Source: Streptococcus parasanguinis (GTDB lineage Bacteria; Bacillota; Bacilli; Lactobacillales; Streptococcaceae). Taken from it: 64,000 nt of DNA. How positions within the stretch are numbered: the first letter of the stretch is position 1; each line of letters opens with the position of its first letter. The notes under the pieces are model-generated. The model was not told where the DNA came from. It ran no database searches and saw nothing but the letters and a program-made list of their open reading frames with translations. The position numbers and the translations under genes are program-made. The stretch covers positions 231,274-295,273 of the forward strand of contig NZ_JAHZPC010000001.1 in assembly GCF_019929185.1 (NCBI RefSeq). Reading direction: 5' to 3'. This document shows, one piece after another, positions 45,800-55,129 of this stretch.

Positions 45800-46609
45800 T
45801 TAGAGTTCAGCAAGAATCGCTTTCAGCAAGCCTTTGAAGTCGTCTTTAACGCGCTCAGTGACTTCTACCACTTCTTCATGGTTGAGCTCTTCTTGGAAAC
45901 CAGCCGCAAAGTTGGTAATACATGAAATACCAAGAACTTTCAAACCAGAGTGAGCCGCAATGATGACTTCAGGAACAGTTGACATACCGACAGCATCTGC
46001 ACCAAGAGTCTTATAGGCACGGATTTCAGCTGGAGTTTCATAAGTAGGACCTGTCACACCGATATAAACCCCATCATCCAAATTGATACCCAATTTGTCA
46101 GCGACTTTATGAGCAGTCTCGCGGTATTCAGGTGTGTAAGCTTTCGACATATCAGGGAAACGTGGACCAAAGTCATCCAAGTTTTCACCGATCAATGGGT
46201 TTTGACCAGTCATATTGATGTGGTCAGTAATAGCCATCAAGGTACCAGGACCGAAGCCGATACCACCAGCAGCGTTGGTGACAAGCACTCCTTCACATCC
46301 CAACACTTTCATGACACGAACTGGGAAAGTCACAACTTCAAGAGGATTTCCTTCATAGAAGTGGAAACGACCTTGAAGTGCCAATACCTTACGTCCAGCA
46401 AGATCACCATAAACCAACTTACCAGCGTGGCCGACAACTGTCGAACGTCCCCAGTTTGGAATCTCAGAGTAGTCTACTACGACTGGATTTTCGATTTCTT
46501 CAGCCAGTTCACCTAAACCTGATCCAAGGATCAAGCCAAACTCAGGCGCTTCCATTCCTTTGCCCTTCAAGAAAGCAGCTGTTTCATTGATTTTTGCTAA
46601 CAATGTCAT
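45800..46609 (-). CDS. punA: Purine nucleoside phosphorylase I (trimeric type)
   Basis: A 269-residue PNP for guanosine and inosine. Motifs: LILGSGLGELAEEI (about 26-39), VVGHAGKLVYG, LQGRFHFYEG (about 84-93), VTNAAGGIGFGPGTLM (about 118) and GVTGPTYETPAEIRAY (about 191). AAGGAGATACACA precedes the ATG at 46609; the longer frame to 46654 would overlap the upstream gene. Part of the rpiA-deoB-DUF1697-punA nucleoside salvage run. Confidence 0.95.
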   Translation of the reverse strand: MTLLAKINETAAFLKGKGMEAPEFGLILGSGLGELAEEIENPVVVDYSEIPNWGRSTVVGHAGKLVYGDLAGRKVLALQGRFHFYEGNPLEVVTFPVRVMKVLGCEGVLVTNAAGGIGFGPGTLMAITDHINMTGQNPLIGENLDDFGPRFPDMSKAYTPEYRETAHKVADKLGINLDDGVYIGVTGPTYETPAEIRAYKTLGADAVGMSTVPEVIIAAHSGLKVLGISCITNFAAGFQEELNHEEVVEVTERVKDDFKGLLKAILAEL

Positions 46610-46622
46610 TGTGTATCTCCTT

Positions 46623-47162
46623 TTATTTCTTAAGTAATGTGCCAATTTTGTCAAAGGTGTTAACGTTGCGAATAGTGATCTGACGATAGAAAGGCATCTT
46701 CATCAGATATTTGTGGTAGGCGGTTTTAGCGTAGCTTGCTTCTGAGGATTTGCCCCAGAAAACCGCTGTTTTGCCAAGGTGAAGCACTTCATCTCCTAGC
46801 TTCAAAGCAAGCAACTTCTCTTCTACGGATTCCCTATCCAAGCCCTCGGTGTAAAAGAGAACATCCTTACGAGCCATCTCTTCTGTCCACCATTGCGGTA
46901 GGTTTGCACATTCTGCTTCATAGTCTTCTCGACTCAGGAGAGAAAAGCGTTCAATAAAGGGATAGTGATTCTCAAAGAAGGTCGACAGGCACTCTACTAA
47001 CTGAGATCGGGAAAGACCTGTCGTAAAGAAGATATTGCCACTGTTGATGTAGGTTTCAACTTGTTCCAATCCCAGCTCCATCAATTCTTGACGAAGTTGA
47101 GCCATGACCACTTTGTTTTTGCCGCCAACATTGATTCCTCTTACGAGGAGAGCAAAGCGCAT
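46623..47162 (-). CDS. DUF1697 family protein
   Basis: A 179-residue protein starting MRFALLVRGINVGGKNKVVMAQLR, the DUF1697 signature, with TYINSGNIFF (about 38-47) next. It ends with TIRNVNTFDKIGTLLKK, also typical. Function unknown. It starts a few bases after the deoB stop and is followed by punA. Two ATGs open the frame, and the second gives the usual N-terminus. Confidence 0.85.
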   Translation of the reverse strand: MRFALLVRGINVGGKNKVVMAQLRQELMELGLEQVETYINSGNIFFTTGLSRSQLVECLSTFFENHYPFIERFSLLSREDYEAECANLPQWWTEEMARKDVLFYTEGLDRESVEEKLLALKLGDEVLHLGKTAVFWGKSSEASYAKTAYHKYLMKMPFYRQITIRNVNTFDKIGTLLKK

Positions 47163-47166
47163 CATC

Positions 47167-48378
47167 TTAGACCAATTTATCTAAGAAGCTTTCTCCGATC
47201 ATGGCTTTCTCAACACCAAAGTTTTCCGCCACAGTAGCTGAGATATCCGCAAAGTGGCCAACCGGAATCACGCCATTGCCTTTGAAAGATGGGCTATAAG
47301 CCAAGAATGGGATGTATTCACGCGTATGGTCAGTACCAGCGTAGGTTGGGTCGTTACCATGGTCAGCCGTAATCATCAAGAGATCGTCTTCACGCATGGC
47401 TGCGATGATTTCTGGCAAGCGTTCATCGAACTCATGCAAGCAATCGCGGTAGCCGTGCGCATTGCGACGGTGTCCGTAAAGAGCATCAAAGTCTACCAAG
47501 TTGGTAAATGAGAAGCCTTCTTGGAACTCAGGAAGTCCCATGGTCTTAATCAAAGTATCCATACCGTGGCTATTTGATTTGTTGTGGCCCATATCGTGGT
47601 TGATACCAGCACCGTTGAAGATATCGTTAATCTTACCAACTGCATAGGTATCGATGCCTGCTTCGTTCAACTTGTCCAAAACAGTTGGCGCAAATGGTGA
47701 AACAGCCAAGTCACGACGGTTGGCCGTACGTGTGAAGTTTCCTGGTTCTCCAACATAGGGACGAGCAATGATCCGACCAAGAAGTGCTGGACGTTCCAAT
47801 GTGATCGAACGAGCGTATTCACAGATACGGTACAACTCATCCAAAGGAATGATGTCTTCGTGAGCTGCGATTTGAAGCACAGGGTCTGCTGATGTATAAA
47901 TGATCAACTCACCAGTTTCCATTTGACGTGGTCCAAAGTCATCGATAACAGCTGTACCAGAATAAGGTTTGTTGGCTTCGCGGATAACCTTGCGACCTGA
48001 GAATTCTTCGATTTTTGTCAAGATTTCTTCAGGGAATCCATTCCAGAAGGTATCAAAGGGTTCTGTAATATTAAGCCCCATGATTTCCCAGTGACCTGTC
48101 ATGGTATCTTTTCCAAGAGAGACTTCTTCTAACTTCGTAGCGTAACCAGTTGGATTGCTTTCAGCTGGCACGGTTTTCAAAGCTTGTTCACGCGGAATAT
48201 TTCCAAGACCGATTTTCGCCATGTTTGGCACATTCAACCCAACTGCTTTTGAGATGTGTCCAAGTGTGTCAGATGCTCCATCTGGAACTCCTGCATTGAC
48301 AAAGTTATTGGCATCTGGTGCAGCACCGATCCCAACTGAATCCAGCACAACTAAGTGCATGCGTTTAAATTTTGACAT
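47167..48378 (-). CDS. deoB: Phosphopentomutase
   Basis: A 403-residue alkaline-phosphatase-fold enzyme converting (deoxy)ribose-1-phosphate to the 5-phosphate, linking PNP products to the pentose-phosphate pathway. Metal-binding motifs: [12 protein letters not shown] (about 11-22), [12 protein letters not shown] and [23 protein letters not shown] (about 333-355). The phosphoacceptor Thr is in [14 protein letters not shown] (about 86-99). TATAAT (48411-48416, minus) lies upstream. Confidence 0.97.
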   Translation of the reverse strand: MSKFKRMHLVVLDSVGIGAAPDANNFVNAGVPDGASDTLGHISKAVGLNVPNMAKIGLGNIPREQALKTVPAESNPTGYATKLEEVSLGKDTMTGHWEIMGLNITEPFDTFWNGFPEEILTKIEEFSGRKVIREANKPYSGTAVIDDFGPRQMETGELIIYTSADPVLQIAAHEDIIPLDELYRICEYARSITLERPALLGRIIARPYVGEPGNFTRTANRRDLAVSPFAPTVLDKLNEAGIDTYAVGKINDIFNGAGINHDMGHNKSNSHGMDTLIKTMGLPEFQEGFSFTNLVDFDALYGHRRNAHGYRDCLHEFDERLPEIIAAMREDDLLMITADHGNDPTYAGTDHTREYIPFLAYSPSFKGNGVIPVGHFADISATVAENFGVEKAMIGESFLDKLV

Positions 48379-48430
48379 ATACTGCCTCTTTCCTTTATTA
48401 AACTAGCTATATTATACCATATTCCTATAA

Positions 48431-48464
48431 GAAGAGAGCCGTTGATTGATCCGGCTCCTCTTTA
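48431..48464 (-). terminator. Terminator after rpiA
   Basis: AAGAGAGCCG pairs with CGGCTCCTCTT around TTGATTGATC. On the minus strand a TTCTTATAGG tract follows, so the U-tract is short. Confidence 0.6.
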
Positions 48465-48471
48465 GAGAAAC

Positions 48472-49143
48472 CTATTTTTCAATGATGACAGGACCATCTG
48501 GTGTCCCTACAATCACTTTTGAAATCATATTCAAGAACAAGCCGTGCTCTACAACGCCTACGGTGTGATCTAGTTCATTAGCCAAAGCTTCCGTATCCTT
48601 GATTACCTTGAGATCCAAGTCGATGATAAAGTTGTCTTGGTCAGTGACAAAGCGTTGATCTTCCGCAAGACGGAAGGCAGGATGGTAGCCTTTTTGCTCA
48701 AAGTGACGGAAGAGATTTTCAGCCCCGTATTGCACTACTTCCACTGGAAGTTTGAAAGCCCCAAGGGTTGGGACTTGTTTGGATTCATCCACAATCCAAA
48801 TGCAGTCTTTAGAATTGGTTGCGACGATCTTCTCCATGAGGAGAGCCCCACCTCCACCTTTGATCCCGTTTAATTGAGGATCCACTTCATCTGCGCCATC
48901 TACTGTCACATCGACCACTTCGACATCGTCGATGGCCTTGAGCGGAATGCCTAAACTTTCAGCCTGATCATAGGTCACACTTGACGTCGTGACAGCTGTG
49001 ATTTTCAAGCCTTCTTCTTTGATGCGACGACCCAATTCAGCCACAAAATAATAAGCAGTTGACCCTGTACCGAGACCGACAATCATGCCGTCTGTGACAA
49101 ACTCAGCCGCTTTAATTCCTACCTGTTCTTTTAGGTTTACCAT
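48472..49143 (-). CDS. rpiA: Ribose-5-phosphate isomerase A
   Basis: A 223-residue enzyme interconverting ribose-5-P and ribulose-5-P. Signatures: [16 protein letters not shown] (about 24-39), [27 protein letters not shown] in two blocks (about 81-107, catalytic Asp and Glu) and IVDESK (about 116). AAAGGAGG with two ATGs; the second has the better distance. An inverted repeat overlaps its -10 (49164-49192). Divergent from mnmE. Confidence 0.96.
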   Translation of the reverse strand: MVNLKEQVGIKAAEFVTDGMIVGLGTGSTAYYFVAELGRRIKEEGLKITAVTTSSVTYDQAESLGIPLKAIDDVEVVDVTVDGADEVDPQLNGIKGGGGALLMEKIVATNSKDCIWIVDESKQVPTLGAFKLPVEVVQYGAENLFRHFEQKGYHPAFRLAEDQRFVTDQDNFIIDLDLKVIKDTEALANELDHTVGVVEHGLFLNMISKVIVGTPDGPVIIEK

Positions 49144-49163
49144 CATAGACCTCCTTTTATATT

Positions 49164-49192
49164 CTCTTACAGTATAGCATATTCTGTAAGAG
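49164..49192. promoter_or_regulatory. Inverted repeat over the rpiA -10 region
   Basis: CTCTTACAG and CTGTAAGAG form a perfect 9-bp inverted repeat with an 11-bp centre. On the minus strand the centre holds TATACT (49171-49176), the probable rpiA -10. It is well placed for an operator; the regulator is unknown. Confidence 0.5.
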
Positions 49193-49245
49193 ATTTCACT
49201 AATTAATTGAAAACCTTTCCAACTTTTAGTTCTAAAAGCAAAACC

Positions 49246-49274
49246 TTGCCCGTCTGCGGACTTTACGATAGAAT
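49246..49274 (+). promoter_or_regulatory. mnmE promoter
   Basis: TTGCCC (49246-49251) and TAGAAT (49269-49274) are 17 bp apart. Transcription near 49281 would leave about 25 nt before the ATG at 49306, which supports that start. Confidence 0.55.
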
Positions 49275-49305
49275 AGAGATGAATCTACAGGAAAAGAGAA
49301 TTGAC

Positions 49306-50679
49306 ATGATTACTAAAGAATTTGATACCATCGCTGCCATCTCGACTCCTCTCGGTGAGGGGGCTATCGGGATTGTCCGCTTGAGCGGAACCGACAGCTT
49401 TGCCATTGCGCAAAAAATCTTTAAGGGAATAGATTTAAGCAAAGTGGCTAGCCATACCCTTAACTACGGCCACATCGTGGATCCAGATAAGGACGAGATT
49501 CTCGACGAAGTTATGGTGGGAGCCATGCGCTCACCTAAGACCTTCACTCGTGAGGACATCATCGAGATCAATACCCACGGCGGGATTGCAGTGACCAATG
49601 AAATCCTGCAGTTGGTCATCCGTGAGGGAGCTCGTTTGGCCGAACCTGGTGAATTTACCAAGCGGGCCTTCCTCAACGGTCGGGTCGATTTGACCCAGGC
49701 TGAGGCGGTCATGGATATTATCCGCGCCAAGACTGACAAGGCTATGAATATTGCCGTCAAACAGTTGGACGGCTCCCTGTCTGAACTGATCAACAACACC
49801 CGCCAAGAAATCCTCAATACTCTTGCTCAAGTTGAAGTCAATATCGACTATCCTGAGTACGATGATGTCGAGGAAGCTACCACCGAGATCATTCGTGAAA
49901 AGACCACCGAGTTTGAAGCCCTCTTGACCAATTTGCTGAAGACAGCTCGCCGTGGAAAGATCTTGCGTGAAGGGATCTCTACTGCTATCATCGGTCGTCC
50001 AAACGTCGGCAAGTCTAGCCTCCTCAACAATCTCCTGCGCGAGGAAAAAGCCATCGTGACCGATATTGAAGGAACCACCCGTGACGTTATCGAAGAATAC
50101 GTCAACATCAACGGGGTTCCCCTCAAGTTGGTCGATACGGCGGGGATCCGCGAGACCGAAGACATCGTCGAGCAAATCGGTGTCGAACGTTCGAAAAAAG
50201 CCCTCAAGGAAGCTGATCTGGTCCTCCTGGTCCTAAATGCTAGCGAGCCCTTGACCGATCAAGATCGCCAGCTCCTTGAGATCTCTCAAGATAGCAACCG
50301 CATCATCCTCCTTAACAAGGTCGATCTCCCGCAACAAATCGAGTTGGATCAAATCCCTGCAGATCACATCAAGATCTCTGTCCTTAAAAATCAAAACATT
50401 GACCAAATCGAAGACCGCATCAACGCCCTCTTCTTTGAGAATGCCGGCCTGGTTGAGCAAGATGCTACCTACCTTTCCAATGCTCGCCACATCTCTCTGA
50501 TCGAGAAAGCTGTTGAAGCCCTGCAAGCTGTCAACGAAGGCTTGGCTCTAGGTATGCCGGTTGACCTGCTTCAAGTCGACCTCACCCGCACCTGGGAAAT
50601 CCTCGGAGAAATCACAGGGGATGCCGCTCCAGATGAGCTTATTACCCAACTCTTCAGCCAGTTCTGTCTTGGTAAATAA
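49306..50679 (+). CDS. mnmE: tRNA modification GTPase MnmE
   Basis: A 457-residue protein that, with MnmG, makes 5-carboxymethylaminomethyl-uridine at tRNA position 34. The N-terminal folate-binding domain starts [22 protein letters not shown]. The central G domain has [12 protein letters not shown] (P-loop, about 227), [16 protein letters not shown] and NKVD. The C-terminus ends FCLGK, the CxGK motif with the catalytic Cys. Codon use is more GC-rich than in neighbours. The frame is open from 49207, but that start lies before the promoter. Confidence 0.96.
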   Translation: MITKEFDTIAAISTPLGEGAIGIVRLSGTDSFAIAQKIFKGIDLSKVASHTLNYGHIVDPDKDEILDEVMVGAMRSPKTFTREDIIEINTHGGIAVTNEILQLVIREGARLAEPGEFTKRAFLNGRVDLTQAEAVMDIIRAKTDKAMNIAVKQLDGSLSELINNTRQEILNTLAQVEVNIDYPEYDDVEEATTEIIREKTTEFEALLTNLLKTARRGKILREGISTAIIGRPNVGKSSLLNNLLREEKAIVTDIEGTTRDVIEEYVNINGVPLKLVDTAGIRETEDIVEQIGVERSKKALKEADLVLLVLNASEPLTDQDRQLLEISQDSNRIILLNKVDLPQQIELDQIPADHIKISVLKNQNIDQIEDRINALFFENAGLVEQDATYLSNARHISLIEKAVEALQAVNEGLALGMPVDLLQVDLTRTWEILGEITGDAAPDELITQLFSQFCLGK

Positions 50680-50681
50680 CA

Positions 50682-50718
50682 AAAATGCGTATGTGTGCAA
50701 ACATACGCATCTTTTTTT
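50682..50718. terminator. Bidirectional terminator between mnmE and the PrsW-like gene
   Basis: AAAATGCGTATGT pairs with ACATACGCAT around GTGCAA, with an A-run before and TCTTTTTTT after it. It serves both convergent genes. Confidence 0.88.
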
Positions 50719-50721
50719 GGT

Positions 50722-51534
50722 TTATTTTCCTTGTTCTAATCGCTCGACAGTTTGATAAGCTAGGTAGATCAGGAAGAGACCAGTAGCATTCAAGACTGGA
50801 ATCGCAATCGGCAACTCGGTCACGATTTGTGAGAAGGGTGAATTTCCAACAAAATGGAGTCCAAACCCAGCTACTAAATAGCCCCAGCCTGCTAGAGCTA
50901 GATCCTTGCGTCCTCTGCTAGCTTGGACAATCAAGTAGAAACCGAGCATGACAAGGCCTGTGTAGACCCAGTGAGACATGGGCGCATTGGCTACACGACC
51001 GAGAATCCCTGACACCGTGTAAGAAAAGCCATCTGGCAGATCCTGACGGATATAGGCAAAATCCTCCACGATCTGGAAGCCAAGCCCAGACGCAATAGCT
51101 AAGAGGAAGATCGACTTGATCCGACGGACATTAAACAGATAGAGAACAAAGAAGATGGGAATCAACTTAAAGGGTTCCTCAAAGAGTGGCGCAGCGATGG
51201 CACTCTCGTACTGGTTCCAAAATTCGCTATTTGGAGCGATAGCTTGAATCATGTCATGGAAATAGGTATTGGCAAAGCTAGATAACCAACCAGCAACAAA
51301 GCCCCCACCTAGTAGAGAAAAGAGCACCGGTACCCAAGACAACTTCCACTTCTTGGCGAAATGAAACAATGCCCAGACAGCAGGAATCGCATAGACCAGG
51401 AGGAGCAGGGTTGAAAGACCCACAATCCCGTACTGGCTACCAGACATCCAGCCTTCCGTCAGTGACTGGGTCTCATAGGCCAGCCCAATCGCTAGCAAGA
51501 GTAAATAGAGAAACAAAATCGATTTGCGTTTCAT
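50722..51534 (-). CDS. PrsW-type intramembrane metalloprotease
   Basis: A 270-residue membrane protein with about eight helices. Candidate metal/catalytic residues are the EE pair in PLFEEPFKLIP (about residue 117), ED in GFQIVEDFAYI (about 157) and His in APMSHWVYTGL (about 187), the pattern of PrsW/CAAX-type proteases. PrsW degrades anti-sigma factors in Bacillus; the substrate here is unknown. The ATG at 51534 (MKRKSILFLYLLLL) follows AAAGGTC-type DNA; the longer frame lacks a ribosome site. Confidence 0.85.
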   Translation of the reverse strand: MKRKSILFLYLLLLAIGLAYETQSLTEGWMSGSQYGIVGLSTLLLLVYAIPAVWALFHFAKKWKLSWVPVLFSLLGGGFVAGWLSSFANTYFHDMIQAIAPNSEFWNQYESAIAAPLFEEPFKLIPIFFVLYLFNVRRIKSIFLLAIASGLGFQIVEDFAYIRQDLPDGFSYTVSGILGRVANAPMSHWVYTGLVMLGFYLIVQASRGRKDLALAGWGYLVAGFGLHFVGNSPFSQIVTELPIAIPVLNATGLFLIYLAYQTVERLEQGK

Positions 51535-51687
51535 AAAAGACCTTTCTATAGTGAAATGAAAAAGGCTGGAAGACCAGTCTTTTCCGTGTAGTATCATTGT
51601 AACAGGATCAGCTTAAAAAAACAATAAATGTGGATTAGTGAGAAAAATGTAAAACACAGATGCCGCCAGATGGTTGACTGAATTTAG

Positions 51688-52179
51688 TTACTTAACCACC
51701 AAAGCTCCATTTTCCTCCGTCGCCAAAAGCTTCTCATCTTTATCATATATTTTAATTTTTATACTGCTCGGTTTGTTTTGAGTTGCATTGTATTGCTTTA
51801 CTATCTCTTCTTTTAAATCAAAAAGCGTCTTACAATAATCTTTTGGATTTATATTTGCTGAAGATAATAATTTTTCTGATACAGATAATTTGACAGTCAA
51901 ATACTCTTCATCATAATACACTTTCCCCATCTCAATTTCGCCATTGATTTGATTTTGAAGCATATAAGCAAATACTACATTAGGTTTTTCATTTCCAACC
52001 AATGAGGTAGGGGCTTGATCCATTCCTTTGACCACTGATTCTTTACTTTCCTTTGTAGAATCTTTTACATTCTGTTCAGTAGACTGCTCTTTTTTGTCTT
52101 CATTCTTCGCTTCTTTTTGCACGCACGACGACAGAAATAGCGAGAGAATGGCCATTGTTGCAAACATAGTTTTTTTCAT
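51688..52179 (-). CDS. Lipoprotein, 163 aa
   Basis: Starts MKKTMFATMAILSLFLSSCVQKEAKN: a type II signal peptide with lipobox LSSC (Cys about 19). A Lys/Glu/Ser-rich linker of about 45 residues follows, then a domain with VFAYMLQNQINGEIEMGKVYYDE. The frame extends upstream to 52266, but the ATG at 52179 with AGGAGGC fits the signal peptide. Ends VKQYNATQNKPSSIKIKIYDK plus a short tail. Function unknown. Confidence 0.8.
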   Translation of the reverse strand: MKKTMFATMAILSLFLSSCVQKEAKNEDKKEQSTEQNVKDSTKESKESVVKGMDQAPTSLVGNEKPNVVFAYMLQNQINGEIEMGKVYYDEEYLTVKLSVSEKLLSSANINPKDYCKTLFDLKEEIVKQYNATQNKPSSIKIKIYDKDEKLLATEENGALVVK

Positions 52180-52352
52180 AGATTGCCTCCTTTTAATTTT
52201 TAACAAGTCGAAAATGACCTGTAATTGACCAAAATTACATAAAGCTTCCAGTAAAAGACATTCCAAAATTTTAATTTTATAACCTTATAAGTGCTTAGAT
52301 ATTTAACAGTTTAAAAATTATCATTTACTATTATTCTACCATAATCTCTCTC

Positions 52353-53321
52353 TTACTTCAGTACGGCAAGAATCTGACGAATCATATCTGGATCCCCATC
52401 TGGCAAAGTCACCGTCTCTGCATGATCCAAGATTCCTTGGGTAAATTGCGTCATAAACTCATCACTATTAAGTTCATCCGCAGACTGTTGCCAGTGGCTC
52501 GGTACAGGATAGATCGTCACCGTCCCATCACCGTTAGACGCATAAGTCACATTACCTTCTGCAGAAATAGGTGTAAATAACTGACGAACATCTTTAGGAT
52601 AGTCAACTCCTAGCCCACCAAAGTAAATTTTTGTACCAGCACTCTTTTCGTTAATACTCAATTCTGTCGGTACAGACTTGATCACATAAGCCCAGACACG
52701 AGCAGCTTCAACCTGAGTAGCGATGTAGCCTGGATAATCATTCTGGTCTGCCTTCTTCGAAGACTTGACCTCACCATCCGATCGAGTATTCCACTTCTTG
52801 GCCTTACTCGTCTTAGAGCTACTACTGCTATCGTCTGTATCAGCTTCTTCCCGATCTTTCGGCTGCTCTTTCTTGCGATAGTAGAAATTGTCATTATCGC
52901 CATATGCCGGTGACTGACCAGCCCATATCCGATCCTTGGACTTATCCGAAGCATCATCTTTGCCAGCTTTCTGACCTTTTGGAAGGAGCAAGAGATCGTA
53001 TCCTCCAACACCCGACTTGGCACTGACCGTCATCTCTGCGATCTGGTCCTTCTGCTTAAAGCTCGATGCATCAAGCTCAACATCCTCGCTGACCAAGCCC
53101 TTGTCATCAAAGACCAGCTCATTGCCAAGACCATCGATCCAAGTTCCCTTGATACTCGAGTAGTCCTTAGCCTTAATGGCTTTTAAGTCCATACCAGACT
53201 GTTTCTTTTCTGACGTGCTGGTCTGCTTGGTCTCCGAACTCTTAGGCATAACCGTCCTCTGAGGACGACCACACGAAGCCAAGACCAAAGCAGAAAGCAC
53301 AATCACAAAACCTTTTTTCAT
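52353..53321 (-). CDS. Lipoprotein with DUF6287 domain
   Basis: A 322-residue lipoprotein. Signal peptide and lipobox VLASCG (Cys about 17) are followed by a Ser/Thr/Lys linker and GMDLKAIKAKDYSSIKGTW (about 43-61), the start of the streptococcal DUF6287 domain. A second low-complexity linker (DDSSSSSKTSKAKKW, about 165-180) leads to a C-terminal domain ending near DGDPDMIRQILAVLK. Probably a cell-surface substrate-binding or structural lipoprotein; not known. It borders the accessory patch. Confidence 0.8.
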   Translation of the reverse strand: MKKGFVIVLSALVLASCGRPQRTVMPKSSETKQTSTSEKKQSGMDLKAIKAKDYSSIKGTWIDGLGNELVFDDKGLVSEDVELDASSFKQKDQIAEMTVSAKSGVGGYDLLLLPKGQKAGKDDASDKSKDRIWAGQSPAYGDNDNFYYRKKEQPKDREEADTDDSSSSSKTSKAKKWNTRSDGEVKSSKKADQNDYPGYIATQVEAARVWAYVIKSVPTELSINEKSAGTKIYFGGLGVDYPKDVRQLFTPISAEGNVTYASNGDGTVTIYPVPSHWQQSADELNSDEFMTQFTQGILDHAETVTLPDGDPDMIRQILAVLK

Positions 53322-53497
53322 ATCAATCTCCCTTCACACACCTACTATTTTAGAAAAATAAGAAAGGAGAGTCAAAGAAAAAGCGGAGGGGGAAAATAAA
53401 TTAATGACATAAAAGTCTGTAAAATTATGATTTGAATTTCTAAAGAAAAAGAAGCTCAAAGTATCAAGCTCCTAGACCATCATTTTTTGTTTTTCTT

Positions 53498-53533
53498 GTT
53501 TTGGGATCATTCTAAAGAACTCAGCTCTAAAAC
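53498..53533 (-). CRISPR. Lone degenerate type II-A CRISPR-like repeat (copy B)
   Basis: On the minus strand: GTTTTAGAGCTGAGTTC followed by TTTAGAATGATCCCAAAAC, 36 bp. It matches the streptococcal type II-A repeat (GTTTTAGAGCTGTG... ending GGTTCCAAAAC) with a few changes, including in the centre. There is no second repeat within 66 bp and no cas gene in the window. 53322-53608 otherwise shows only AT-rich DNA. Confidence 0.6.
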
Positions 53534-53608
53534 TAGGAAACATTGATACTATCAACCAACACATCTCATTTAGACAGCTTCCCTTATCTTTTTTTGTATT
53601 CTTCAAAA

Positions 53609-53896
53609 CTATATCTTAAACAAATTATTTAATCTTTCTAACTCTGATACATTCATATATACTTCTACTCCAGTAACTACCCCCTTACTATAAATAATTC
53701 CACAAGAAAACACAATCCTCTTCTCACTCAAAATATTTGACAATATTACAAATGATTCCAAAACATAATCCTCTATAGTAATAAAACAATTATTTTCATC
53801 TTTAAAAAACTCTATAAATCCAATATCCTTACACCTATCACCCAAATGAAACCTAAGTGATTTTAAATAATAATCAAAAAACACATCACTTTCCAT
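53609..53896 (-). CDS. Hypothetical protein, 95 aa
   Basis: A very AT-rich gene (MESDVFFDYYLKSLRFHLGDR to ELERLNNLFKI). Acidic, with Phe, Ile and Asn in excess and no signal or membrane segment. GAAGGGGTTTTCT lies before the ATG at 53896. It stands alone between two CRISPR-like repeats and has base composition unlike the neighbouring housekeeping genes. It has the size of a toxin-immunity protein, but I recognise no family. Confidence 0.55.
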   Translation of the reverse strand: MESDVFFDYYLKSLRFHLGDRCKDIGFIEFFKDENNCFITIEDYVLESFVILSNILSEKRIVFSCGIIYSKGVVTGVEVYMNVSELERLNNLFKI

Positions 53897-53946
53897 AGAA
53901 AACCCCTTCATTTTTAAGATATTCTGTTATATCATACAAAAAATAA

Positions 53947-53982
53947 GTTTTGGGACCATTCGAAACAACACGGCTCTAAAAC
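53947..53982 (-). CRISPR. Lone type II-A CRISPR-like repeat (copy A)
   Basis: On the minus strand: GTTTTAGAGCCGTGTTG followed by TTTCGAATGGTCCCAAAAC, 36 bp. It differs by only one or two bases from known streptococcal type II-A repeats. The next repeat is 414 bp away, beyond a gene, so this is not a working array. Confidence 0.72.
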
Positions 53983-54001
53983 GTCAACACTCTGTCATAA
54001 G

Positions 54002-54056
54002 TGAACTACTCCCCAAAAGTTAGACAGAAAAAATCTAACTTTTGGGGTGCAGTTCA
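54002..54056. repeat. Palindrome resembling paired insertion-sequence ends
   Basis: TGAACT...CCCCAAAAGTTAGA and TCTAACTTTTGGGG...AGTTCA form an inverted repeat of about 23 bp with a 9-bp centre. The CCCCAAAAGTTAGAC end is like the terminal repeats of IS3-group elements in streptococci. No transposase is present. It may be a remnant or a two-way terminator. Confidence 0.5.
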
Positions 54057-54082
54057 ACTGTCAGTTTTATCTTTTCTATCTC

Positions 54083-54094
54083 TGTCCCCTGCCG
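54083..54094. repeat. Putative att site: copy of the tRNA-Arg(CCT) 3' end
   Basis: TGTCCCCTGCCG is identical to the last 12 bases (complement) of the tRNA gene at 56636-56647, and in the same orientation; the next four bases differ in one position (aAAT against gAAT). The two copies enclose 54095-56635 with the four immunity-type genes. 53897-54241 holds no other gene. Confidence 0.65.
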
Positions 54095-54241
54095 AAATAT
54101 AAAATATGCTTAGAAAGCCTATTCTAATAGGCTTTTAGAAAATTTTGTCTACTTTTTAGCTATCTTGTTTTTTGACTGACCTTCGCTTTAATACTTTTAA
54201 TCCCTCATAAATTGATTAATTTTATTCTTCTTAGTTGTTCT

Positions 54242-55114
54242 TTACTCCGGCAATTCTACCTTCAAGCTCATATCCGTCGGTTGCAATACCTTCTGAACCG
54301 CTACGAGGAAGGCTAAGCCGTTATCCGATGGAGAATATTGGAAGGTGATATGGATGATTTTCTTATCAAACTTATCGCCATATCTCTCCTCATATTGCTT
54401 GCTTTCGAGGAAGTGAATGTAATTGTTAATTTTTTCCTGCAGAATTTCCAGATGGACTGCTTCTATCTCTTCCTGCCAGCCGACTGAATCCACCAGAAGA
54501 AGCTCTAAATGATTATCAACTATACCAATAGCGTCAAGTTCGCTAGGTTCTAGTTCTGAAACAATAGCTTTTTTTACAAGAGCTTTAAACTTTTCAACAT
54601 CAAACAACTCACGTTGAACTTCTATACTTGGTAGCATAGTTTCAGGATGATTACGTATATAGTTTCTATCAATATCATCCTGCTTACTTAAGGGCCAGTT
54701 CCCTGTTTCGGCATAAATCATCACCTCATATGCTTCCCTAGAAGATTGAAATGCTTTATCCATTAGTTCCTTAGTAATGGGGTAGCATACTTCTGGGCCC
54801 ATAGCTCCTCCAACTTCTTTAAAGAAGCTAATTTCGTAATAACCATCTGTTTCATATACAACAAATCCATCGCCTCTATGTACAATCGTATTGGAATGAT
54901 TATAATCATCTAACTCATCTTTCTTTGGCCAACGATGATGTTCACAATAAAACATTACTTCTAAAGCATCTTTTTCTGATTTTGAAACACGTTCTGCTAA
55001 TTTTTGGCTAATGGGAAAGTTAAGCACTTCTTTCCCTCTACTCCACAGAATCTGATAATCATTATTGTTTTTTAATACCGTACAATTTTTGTATTGTTGA
55101 ATTTCTGTTGTCAT
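54242..55114 (-). CDS. Immunity-type protein with duplicated WP domain and DUF6572-like C-terminus
   Basis: A 290-residue soluble protein. Residues about 15-65 and 80-140 are two copies of one module: NFPISQKLAERVSKSEKDAL-type helix, EVMFYCEHHRWPKKDE, and CYPITKELMDKA...YEVMIYAETGNWPLSKQD. The C-terminal 100 residues (LDAIGIVDNHLELLLVD, LQEKINNYIHFLESKQYEE) resemble DUF6572. The next gene carries a third copy of the module. No toxin gene is adjacent. Both families occur in bacterial toxin-immunity clusters, so an immunity role is inferred. Confidence 0.62.
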   Translation of the reverse strand: MTTEIQQYKNCTVLKNNNDYQILWSRGKEVLNFPISQKLAERVSKSEKDALEVMFYCEHHRWPKKDELDDYNHSNTIVHRGDGFVVYETDGYYEISFFKEVGGAMGPEVCYPITKELMDKAFQSSREAYEVMIYAETGNWPLSKQDDIDRNYIRNHPETMLPSIEVQRELFDVEKFKALVKKAIVSELEPSELDAIGIVDNHLELLLVDSVGWQEEIEAVHLEILQEKINNYIHFLESKQYEERYGDKFDKKIIHITFQYSPSDNGLAFLVAVQKVLQPTDMSLKVELPE

Positions 55115-55129
55115 ACTATTTCTTTTTGT

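Noticed and set aside
53498..53982. A functional CRISPR array
   Set aside because: Only two units, 414 bp apart with a gene in between, and no cas genes in the window.
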